From Gammaproteobacteria bacterium (lineage in GTDB: Bacteria; Pseudomonadota; Gammaproteobacteria; JACCYU01): a stretch of 45,190 bases of DNA. Below the pieces are notes generated by a model. The model made no database searches. It saw only the letters and a program-made list of their open reading frames with translations, and was not told the DNA's origin. The position numbers were made by a program, and so were the translations under genes. The stretch's first letter is position 1; each line of letters opens with the position of its first letter. Shown here piece after piece: positions 38,917 to 45,190 of the stretch. The DNA lies in NCBI GenBank assembly GCA_013696315.1, contig JACCYU010000102.1:1-45190 (forward strand). The letters run 5' to 3'.

Positions 38917-39155
38917 TTACGCGCTCACTTGTTGCGCTGCTCTGTGCCGCGCCGTTGCTCATGGCCGGTTGCGGCGGGGATGACGATGATGATGATGGCG
39001 TGGGTGCGGGGGGCAACGCCTTTACGGACATCTTCACACGGGACGCCAACTCAGAGCCGGTCGACTACGGCGATCCCGCCGCGCTTCAGCCCGGTATCGG
39101 CAAATTATTCGGTGGCCCGAATGAGGAACCCAGGGAGCCCGACGACGTTTTGTAG
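38913..39155 (+). CDS. Small Asp-rich lipoprotein coupled to DUF4331
   Basis: An 80-residue protein with a clear lipobox: leader MITRSLVALLCAAPLLMAGC, with Cys20 as the lipidated residue. The mature part begins GGDDDDDDGVG, a run of six Asp that could bind divalent cations, then a short polar region with no known domain. It overlaps the DUF4331 stop by 4 bp, a sign of translational coupling and joint function at the cell envelope. I know no named family for it. Confidence 0.8.
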   Translation: MITRSLVALLCAAPLLMAGCGGDDDDDDGVGAGGNAFTDIFTRDANSEPVDYGDPAALQPGIGKLFGGPNEEPREPDDVL

Positions 39156-39230
39156 TCCGCATGACCAATGCCGCCAGCAGGGTGTTTGACCTCAGTCAAT
39201 AAAAAGCAGGCGGCACATCGGAGGAATTCC

Positions 39231-39259
39231 AGGGGTCCACAGAGGCCCCTTCTTTTTTT
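39231..39259 (+). terminator. Intrinsic terminator after the DUF4331-lipoprotein pair
   Basis: AGGGGTC-CACAGA-GGCCCCT forms a 7-bp stem (one G-T pair) with a 6-base loop, followed by TCTTTTTTT. Position and T-run fit a rho-independent terminator separating this operon from the cytochrome genes. Confidence 0.75.
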
Positions 39260-39498
39260 CCGAGACGGCCGCCGGGCCTGCACACCCATCCACGGTGTGA
39301 CATTTCCCCTCGGTCACTAATGTAATTTTAATTGATGCCTGTGAAGAGCGTCGATCTCTTCGCCAGAGCTTCCAGTTGACCGCGCGCATGTAATTAATGC
39401 TGTCCGATGGCGGGCGATTTTGTTCCGCACAGCTGAAAAATACGGTTATACTGACGCGGTTTTTTGTCCAAGCAAAATACATCGGAGGAGAGGCAGGC
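39260..39498 (+). promoter_or_regulatory. Leader region of the cytochrome genes
   Basis: About 240 bp without a gene. A good -10-like TATACT (39447-39452) lies about 50 bp before the start, but the -35 17 bp upstream is poor, so an activator may be needed. GGAGGAG at 39484-39490 is a strong ribosome-binding site eight bases before the ATG at 39499. Confidence 0.4.
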
Positions 39499-40938
39499 AT
39501 GAGGCGAAAGCTGCCAGGCATTGGCGGAAAGTTATCGATTAAAGCCACCTGGCCGTGCGCATTCGCGATCCTGTGCGGCCCACTGAGCGGTTCAGTGCTG
39601 GCGCAAGGGAACGTCGAGGTGGGCAGGCTGAAGGCCGACACCTGTCTCGGCTGTCACGGTATACCCGGTTATACCAACGTCTATCCGTCCTATCACGTAC
39701 CCATACTGGGGGGTCAGCACGCCGATTACATCGTCTCCGCGTTGCAGGCTTACAAGGCCGGTCAGCGCGATCACGACACCATGCATGCTCAGGCAGCCGA
39801 GCTTTCCGATAAGGATATGGCCGATATCGCCGCGTATTTCGAGTCGCTGGGAAGCGCGGCGCCCGGCGCCGGCAAACAAGCGCAACAGACGGCCTCGTCT
39901 GGTAGTCAGCAAACGTCCGCGAAGTCCTCGGGTGGCGCACAGGCCGGCGGCGAGCAGACCTACGCGCAGGTATGTTCGACCTGTCACGACTCCGGCGCCT
40001 CCGGCGCGCCCAAGCTGGGCTCCAAAACGGCCTGGCAGCCGCGCATCGCACAAGGCCGGCAGACACTGTACGAGCACGCCATCAACGGTATCGGCGCGAT
40101 GCCGGCCAAGGGCGGCGATCCCAGTCTCAGCGAGGCGGACGTGCAGGCAGCCGTCGATTACATGGTCAGCGAAGCCGGCGGTGCGCAGCAGACTGCGTCC
40201 TCAGGCGGCAAGGCGGCGCAGGAATCTCAGCCCGCCGCTACCGGGGCGGGTATCAAGCAGGCAGCCGCACGCGGCGCATCGCTAGCCAATGAATCGGTTT
40301 ATCAGGGTATGTGCGCTTCGTGTCACGATTCAGGCGCGCTAGGTGCACCGAAGATAACTGACAAGAGCGCGTGGCAGACGCGCATCGCCATGGGCGCGGA
40401 AGCCCTCTACACCAGCGCCATCGGTGGTGTCGGCGCCATGCCTGCCAAAGGCGGTAATCCGCAGGCCAGCGAGGCCGACGTGAAACTCGCCGTTGACTAC
40501 ATTATTTCTCAGGTTGCGGGCGGCGGACAGCAGCAATCAGGAAAAGCGGCTGCGGCCAGCGAGCCACGGTCAGGCGCTGCAACAAAGGGGCAAAATATCA
40601 AGCAAATAGCCACGCAGGGCGCATCGCTAGCCAACGAATCTGCTTATCAGAGCATGTGTGCTTCGTGTCACGATTCAGGCGCGCTGGGCGCACCGAAGAT
40701 AACTGACAAGGGCGCGTGGCAGACGCGCATCGCGATGGGCGCGGAAGCCCTTTACACAAGCGCCATCGGTGGCGTCGGCGCCATGCCTGCCAAAGGCGGT
40801 AATCCGCAGGCCAGCGAGGCTGACGTGAAACTCGCCGTTGACTACATTATTTCTCAGGTTGCGGGCGGGCAACGGCAATCAGGAAAGGCGACCGCGGCCA
40901 ACGAGCCACAGTCAGGCACTGCCAGAAAGGGGCAATAA
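39499..40938 (+). CDS. Four-haem c-type cytochrome with internally repeated modules
   Basis: A 479-residue exported protein with a signal peptide of about 36 residues ending VLAQG. Four CxxCH haem sites lie at residues 49-53, 159-163, 272-276 and 387-391. The first module resembles a cytochrome c4/c553 half (KADTCLGCHG, PILGGQHADYIVSALQAYK). The other three resemble cytochrome c5-type domains (CHDSGASGAPK, WQPRIAQGRQTLYEHAINGI, MPAKGG) and are joined by Ser/Gly/Gln/Ala linkers. Modules 3 and 4 are almost identical in DNA. It probably carries electrons in the periplasm, with the small cytochrome encoded 3 bp downstream. Confidence 0.9.
   Translation: MRRKLPGIGGKLSIKATWPCAFAILCGPLSGSVLAQGNVEVGRLKADTCLGCHGIPGYTNVYPSYHVPILGGQHADYIVSALQAYKAGQRDHDTMHAQAAELSDKDMADIAAYFESLGSAAPGAGKQAQQTASSGSQQTSAKSSGGAQAGGEQTYAQVCSTCHDSGASGAPKLGSKTAWQPRIAQGRQTLYEHAINGIGAMPAKGGDPSLSEADVQAAVDYMVSEAGGAQQTASSGGKAAQESQPAATGAGIKQAAARGASLANESVYQGMCASCHDSGALGAPKITDKSAWQTRIAMGAEALYTSAIGGVGAMPAKGGNPQASEADVKLAVDYIISQVAGGGQQQSGKAAAASEPRSGAATKGQNIKQIATQGASLANESAYQSMCASCHDSGALGAPKITDKGAWQTRIAMGAEALYTSAIGGVGAMPAKGGNPQASEADVKLAVDYIISQVAGGQRQSGKATAANEPQSGTARKGQ
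40273..40938 (+). repeat. 345-bp tandem duplication of a haem module
   Basis: Unit 1 (40273-40617) and unit 2 (from 40618 to the stop) are nearly identical, with long exact runs such as those coding for DSGALGAPKITDK, WQTRIAMGAEALYTSAIGGV and NPQASEADVKLAVDYIISQ. The period is 345 bp, or 115 residues, so the frame is kept. The high DNA identity points to a recent duplication that could expand or contract. Confidence 0.9.
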
Positions 40939-40941
40939 TCA

Positions 40942-41265
40942 ATGAAAGCGATGCTTCTGACCTTGAGCGTCACGCTGTTTTTCAACATCGCGCAGGCGGA
41001 GAGTAACCCTGCCGCGGGCGAGAAATTAGCGCAACAATGCGCCTCCTGTCACGGGCCGGACGGGAACAGCACCTCGCCGACCTATCCCAAGCTCGCGGGC
41101 CAGCACGAGGACTATCTGGCGCAGGCGCTGCACGACTACAAATCAGGCGCGCGCGAAAATCCCGTAATGGCCGGCATGGCCGGGCCACTGTCGGAGCAGG
41201 ATATCGAAGACCTGGCCGCGTATTTCTCGCAGCAGCAAGGTTTGTCTCAACCGGAGCTCGACTGA
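40942..41265 (+). CDS. Single-haem class I cytochrome c (c553/c4-like)
   Basis: A 107-residue protein with a signal peptide of 19 residues (ending IAQA). The haem site is CASCH at 33-37, and the probable axial Met is in the string NPVMAGMAGPLSEQDI. KLAGQHEDYLAQALHDYKSG is the usual c4-half motif and also resembles the first module of the preceding gene. It starts 3 bp after that gene's stop with AAAGGGG upstream, so the two are made together. Confidence 0.9.
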   Translation: MKAMLLTLSVTLFFNIAQAESNPAAGEKLAQQCASCHGPDGNSTSPTYPKLAGQHEDYLAQALHDYKSGARENPVMAGMAGPLSEQDIEDLAAYFSQQQGLSQPELD

Positions 41266-41299
41266 ATACAGCCGCCGCCCGTGGGCGCCGGAGTATACC

Positions 41300-41545
41300 C
41301 TAGCGCGCGTTAAGCACGTGCCATTCCACAGGCGTGTAAGCCTTGATGGTTAACGCGTGCAGCTCTCCGCTGGCGATCTGCGCGTTCACCGTGGCGTAAA
41401 CCTGCTGCTGTTCCTTGACCATGCTCAAGCCTTCAAACGTCTCGCTGATAACCACGGCTTCGAATTTGTAGCCGTCGCCGGTCACAATCACCTGCGCGCC
41501 GGGAATGCCGGCCTCGATCAGTGTCTTTATATCTTCGGGCTGCAT
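41300..41545 (-). CDS. BolA/IbaG family protein
   Basis: An 81-residue protein with the BolA fold signature: VIVTGDGYKFEAVVISETFEG, then VKEQQQVYATVNAQIASGEL and HALTIKAYTPVEW. BolA-type proteins bind [2Fe-2S] clusters with monothiol glutaredoxins; the size and the Thr-rich end fit the IbaG (YrbA) branch. In many relatives the gene lies beside murA, but not here. It converges on the cytochrome gene. Confidence 0.87.
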   Translation of the reverse strand: MQPEDIKTLIEAGIPGAQVIVTGDGYKFEAVVISETFEGLSMVKEQQQVYATVNAQIASGELHALTIKAYTPVEWHVLNAR

Positions 41546-41767
41546 GACTCAAGGGTAAAGGACTTTGAGCGCGCTGTCATGCGCATGTTGATCAGCGCCC
41601 GCGGGAAGCGTTGCAGGTTCGCTTTCCGTTTATTCTCACGAGGGCTGGCAGAATAATTTCATCGTGTGACAGTATCTTTTACGAGACGAAAACCCTGATT
41701 AGATTCATCCGGACGCCTGGCATATGAGGGTAAATTTGAGGTAATTCTGGCTTAGATTTTGTTATTG

Positions 41768-42043
41768 ATGTCGTTATCGTCGTGCAGTTCGGTAACGCCA
41801 CATCAAAACTTTTTGATTCTTATAGATGATGGCGTTGGCAGGAATATAGACGATCCCCGCACTTATTGGGTAGACCGTAGTGCCCTGGTGAAACGCAGGC
41901 GCTTGCCAAATGGAAACACTGAAAACAAATATCGGTTTCGCGGCACCTGCCGCTATTATTACGAATTCAATCCAAAATCCCGCATCATTGTGAGCTGGCG
42001 ACATGAAGGGACTAACCAAGATTGCGAAATCTTACCCGTTTGA
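41768..42043 (+). CDS. Small hypothetical protein, lipoprotein-like start
   Basis: A 91-residue frame from ATG 41768, or 94 from TTG 41759. The start MSLSSCSSV has a lipobox-like Cys, but the leader is too short for export and an in-frame stop lies just upstream, so the true start may be lost. The body (YWVDRSALVKRRRLPNGN, then FRGTCRYYYEFNP) looks like a real beta-rich domain with two further Cys. It is AT-richer than its neighbours. It may be a decayed lipoprotein gene. Confidence 0.45.
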   Translation: MSLSSCSSVTPHQNFLILIDDGVGRNIDDPRTYWVDRSALVKRRRLPNGNTENKYRFRGTCRYYYEFNPKSRIIVSWRHEGTNQDCEILPV

Positions 42044-42242
42044 CACTTACGCCAACGCCGGGAACATTGTATCCACTGCAGCAAGGCGGGTGCGCTATGA
42101 GCACCCCCGGGCTTCTAAAGATGACGCACGCTCATGTTGCCAGAAGCATCGGTGTAATTACCGCGTTAACCAAAGGTAACCTAAATAGGTTGTTAACCGT
42201 GTATCGCGAGAAAAGATCGCTCGGTGGCGCGTCGCGCGCGCC

Positions 42243-45190
42243 TTAAGCCGCGTTCTCCCCGTCGATTTGTCCGTCGCGCGTCAGCGCGCGGACTTCGCGC
42301 ACGGCCACCGACAGCATCGCGAAGTTCGGCGTGCCGGCTGATTTCAGTTCGGCGATCACGCTACGATAATGGGCGAGCTTGTTCTGTTTGAGTTCCAGCC
42401 AGGTGTCGATTCGCTGCGCGAACGAAAGGCTGTCCGGCGTTAGCCTGAGTACATCTGTCGTAAGCTTGCGCAGTTCGACGCTCAGTTCGTCGCGCAACAT
42501 GCCGCGCGCGCCGCGATGCCAGTAATCCAGCGCCGGCAGATCGCGCACGCACACGTAAAGCCAGTCGAACGACAGCGCGAAGCCCAGCTCGAAATAGACG
42601 TCCGTCACCACCTCCAGCGGCGTGTCCGTGTCGCGGGCCACGGTCACGACGTTGAGCGCGGCGAACACGATCTCCTGTCCCGCGACCTGTCGCGCCAGTT
42701 CCGCCGGCACGCCCGCGTCGCACAACTCTGCGATGTGCAATTCCAGCTCCACGTGGCCGTGATCGTGCAGCAGACGCGGAATGCGGGCTTGCACTACCTC
42801 CATGCCGCCGCGGAAATGTTCGGCCGTGGCGGTAATGTCCAGCGGCATGCGGCGATTGCGCAGCAGCCACACGGTGGCGCGATCGATCAAACGGCAGATT
42901 GCGGTCATCATTTCCAGTTGCATCGCGGCCGCGACCTTAGCGTCCAGTGCCTCGATCGCCGCCCACAATGCGCGCGCACCGAAAATCTCGCACGTGGCGG
43001 CGTACGCGCGCGCGATATCATCCGCGCCGCCACCAGTGCGCTCGTGCACCAGCATGTAAAACGTACTGCCCATGCGATTGACGATGTCGTTGGTCAGATG
43101 CGTGACGATGATCTCGCCGCGTAGCGGATGATCCACCAGAGCTTGCGCGAACCGCGCGCGCAAGATGGACGGAAAATACGCTTGCAGTTCGCGCGTAAAG
43201 TACGGGTCGTCGACGATGCCGGAATCGGTGAGTTCGCGCGCCAGCCGGATCTTGCTGTAGGCGAGCAGCACCGCGAGCTCCGGGCGCATCAGTCCCGCGC
43301 GCGCAGTCTCGCGTTTGGCGATCTCTTCGTCCAACGGCAGGGCTTCGAGCGCGCGGTTCAACAGGCGCTCGCGCTCCAGTTGCGCGATCAGGCGCTTCTG
43401 GTCACCCAACAGTTCCGCGGCTTGGGAGACGGCGAGGCTGATAGCCAGCGTCTGCAAATAATTGTCGCGCAGCACCTGACTCGCGACGTCATCGGTCATG
43501 GCCGCCAGCAACGCATTGCGCTGTTCGAGATTGATTTCACTCCTGGCCAGCGCGCGGTTCAGCAAAATCTTGATGTTGACCTCGTGATCCGAACAATCCA
43601 CGCCGGCGGAGTTGTCGATCGCGTCAGTGTTGACCAGCCCGCCGCCGCGCGTGAATTCGATGCGCGCGAGCTGGGTCAGACCCAGATTACCACCCTCGCC
43701 GATTACCAGGCAGCGCAATTCGTTGGCGTCCACGCGCACGCCATCGTTGCCGCGGTCGCCCACATCAGCGTGGCTTTCCGCGCTGGCCTTCACGTAGGTG
43801 CCGATGCCGCCGTTCCAGAACAGGTCAACCGGCGCGCGCAAGATCGCGCGGATCAGTTCAATGGGCGGCAGTCGCTCGGCCTGAATGCCCAGCGCCACGC
43901 GCGCTTGCGGGCTTAACGCAATGGACTTCGCCGTGCGCGGATAAACCCCACCGCCGGTTGAAATCGCGCTAACAGCGTAATCGTCCCACGACGAACGCGG
44001 CAGCGAGAATAGCCGCTGACGTTCGGCCCACGCGAGCTCGGTGTCCGGATCGGGATCGATGAAGATATGCCGATGGTCGAACGCGGCGAGCAGGCGCATC
44101 TTCGGCCACCTCAGCATGCCATTGCCGAACACGTCGCCGGACATGTCGCCCACACCGACAACGGTGAACGCGGTGCTGCGCACGTCCAGCCCCAGCTCGC
44201 GGAAATGACGTTGTACGGACTCCCAAGCGCCGCGCGCGGTAATGCCAATCTTCTTGTGATCGTAACCATACCGGCCGCCGGAGGCGAAGGCGTCACCCAG
44301 CCAGAAGCCGTATTGCGCGGAAATCTCGTTGGCGATGTCCGAGAAACTGGCCGTGCCCTTGTCGGCCGCCACCACCAGATACGGGTCGTCCCCGTCGTGA
44401 CGCACCGTGTCCGGTGGCGGTCGCACAGCGCCATCGACGAGATTATCGGTGACATCCAGAAGGCCGCTGATGAAAGTGCGATAACAACGGATGACCTCCC
44501 GCTGAACCGCGTCGCGGTCATCCGGCGTCGGCAGATTCTTGCACACAAACCCGCCTTTGGCGCCTACCGGTACGATCACCGCGTTCTTGACGGTCTGCGC
44601 CTTCATGAGGCCCAGCACTTCGGTACGAAAATCCTCGCGCCGGTCAGACCAGCGAATGCCGCCGCGGGCAACCCGGCCACCACGCAGATGCACGCCTTCC
44701 ACCCACGGCGCATAGACGAAAATCTCGAACATCGGTTTCGGCAGCGGCAGTTCCGGGGCCTCGGCCGAGTCCAGTTTGAAGGCAAGGTAAGACTTCTCCT
44801 CGCGGCCTGCGGATTCACGTTGAAAATAATTGGTGCGCAGGGTGGCGAGCACGAGCGCCATGAAACACCGCAGAATGCGATCCTCGTCCAGGCTGGTCAC
44901 TGCCTCCAGCGCCTGCTCGATGCGCGTTTTGACTGCTTCGACGTGCTCCGATTGCGGGGGCACAGTCGGGTCGAAGCGCAGCTTGAACAGTTCCATCAGC
45001 CAGCGCGCGACCGCGGGGTTGTTCGCCAGGCTCTGCTCCATGTACGCCTGGCTCAACGGCAGCCGTGTCTGCAGCAGGTATTTGCACAGCGCGCGCAGCA
45101 GTACGATCTCGCGCCAGTTCAGTTCGGCCGCCAGCACCAGACGGTTGAAGCCGTCGTTTTCGATCTTGCCGCTGACGATGCGTGTGAACG
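42243..45190 (-). CDS. NAD-specific glutamate dehydrogenase, large (about 180 kDa) type, 5' end outside the window
   Basis: About 982 residues of the C-terminal part are visible and the frame is open to the window edge, with typical sequence (SGKIENDGFNRLVLAAELNW) right up to it. The catalytic GDH region is clear: VARGGIRWSDRREDFRTEVL, VPVGAKGGFVCK, then KGTASFSDIANEISAQYGFW and TVVGVGDMSGDVFGNGML. The long helical C-terminus typical of the 1,500-1,650-residue enzymes follows. It catalyses NAD-linked oxidative deamination of glutamate to 2-oxoglutarate. Close relatives are known in Pseudomonas and other proteobacteria. Confidence 0.95.
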   Translation of the reverse strand, partial: FTRIVSGKIENDGFNRLVLAAELNWREIVLLRALCKYLLQTRLPLSQAYMEQSLANNPAVARWLMELFKLRFDPTVPPQSEHVEAVKTRIEQALEAVTSLDEDRILRCFMALVLATLRTNYFQRESAGREEKSYLAFKLDSAEAPELPLPKPMFEIFVYAPWVEGVHLRGGRVARGGIRWSDRREDFRTEVLGLMKAQTVKNAVIVPVGAKGGFVCKNLPTPDDRDAVQREVIRCYRTFISGLLDVTDNLVDGAVRPPPDTVRHDGDDPYLVVAADKGTASFSDIANEISAQYGFWLGDAFASGGRYGYDHKKIGITARGAWESVQRHFRELGLDVRSTAFTVVGVGDMSGDVFGNGMLRWPKMRLLAAFDHRHIFIDPDPDTELAWAERQRLFSLPRSSWDDYAVSAISTGGGVYPRTAKSIALSPQARVALGIQAERLPPIELIRAILRAPVDLFWNGGIGTYVKASAESHADVGDRGNDGVRVDANELRCLVIGEGGNLGLTQLARIEFTRGGGLVNTDAIDNSAGVDCSDHEVNIKILLNRALARSEINLEQRNALLAAMTDDVASQVLRDNYLQTLAISLAVSQAAELLGDQKRLIAQLERERLLNRALEALPLDEEIAKRETARAGLMRPELAVLLAYSKIRLARELTDSGIVDDPYFTRELQAYFPSILRARFAQALVDHPLRGEIIVTHLTNDIVNRMGSTFYMLVHERTGGGADDIARAYAATCEIFGARALWAAIEALDAKVAAAMQLEMMTAICRLIDRATVWLLRNRRMPLDITATAEHFRGGMEVVQARIPRLLHDHGHVELELHIAELCDAGVPAELARQVAGQEIVFAALNVVTVARDTDTPLEVVTDVYFELGFALSFDWLYVCVRDLPALDYWHRGARGMLRDELSVELRKLTTDVLRLTPDSLSFAQRIDTWLELKQNKLAHYRSVIAELKSAGTPNFAMLSVAVREVRALTRDGQIDGENAA

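Noticed and set aside
40273-40938. Tandem repeats as a possible CRISPR array
   Set aside because: The units are 345 bp, coding and contiguous, with no spacer-repeat structure.

Overview
The window is a high-GC chromosomal segment that reads as Gammaproteobacteria. The strongest signs are a gatC-gatA-gatB operon divergent from mreB-mreC-mreD, a DUF6231-type gene directly behind ribonuclease D, the rpmB-rpmG pair, and a very large NAD-type glutamate dehydrogenase. Cytochrome-rich, envelope and lipid genes suggest a free-living respiring bacterium. I cannot place it below class. Genes are dense, and no tRNA, rRNA, CRISPR array, integrase or phage genes are visible.

Layout. 1-4.7 kb: a DUF1326/DUF2182 pair, a rhomboid protease, a thiamine-diphosphate 2-oxoacid decarboxylase and an exported MsrA. 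4.8-16.9 kb: a defence and toxin-antitoxin island lying between msrA and the DUF6231-rnd operon. It holds a Phd/VapC pair with a palindromic operator, a type III-like methyltransferase/helicase pair (Mod-Res), and two copies of a cassette whose inferred ancestral order is MntA, HepT, wHTH-nucleotidyltransferase, HEPN, HsdM. Copy 1 (11.0-13.5 kb) keeps intact MntA, wHTH-MNT and HEPN genes, has no hepT, and has an hsdM broken by an amber codon and cut off by an IS4-type transposase remnant. Copy 2 (14.9-16.9 kb) keeps MntA and wHTH-MNT, but hepT, HEPN and hsdM are pseudogenes. A small exported barrel-type protein gene lies between the copies.

17-30.6 kb is housekeeping: DUF6231, rnd, a ChaN-like protein, a dynamin-like GTPase, mreBCD (mreC may start at a rare AUU codon), gatCAB, an isochorismatase-like hydrolase and a glutamine-dependent NAD synthetase. 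30.6-34.5 kb is a GldA/GldF/GldG-like ABC exporter with a DUF4340 protein. 34.8-37.1 kb carries a delta-9-type fatty acid desaturase, rpmG, rpmB and folB. 37.3-41.3 kb encodes exported proteins: DUF4331, a translationally coupled Asp-rich lipoprotein, a four-haem c-type cytochrome with a 345-bp tandem duplication, and a single-haem cytochrome c. The window ends with a BolA-like protein, a weak lipoprotein-like ORF and the C-terminal part of the NAD-glutamate dehydrogenase.

The most unusual element is the duplicated MNT/HEPN cassette placed directly in front of a type I methyltransferase subunit. The nucleotidyltransferases keep their GSx10DxD motifs and the two regulators have different palindromic operators, while the toxin-like and methylase members have decayed. 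One reading is a HEPN RNase module that guarded a restriction-modification locus and is now being disarmed, leaving antitoxin and regulator genes behind. All functions are inferred from motifs read by eye; no database search was run.
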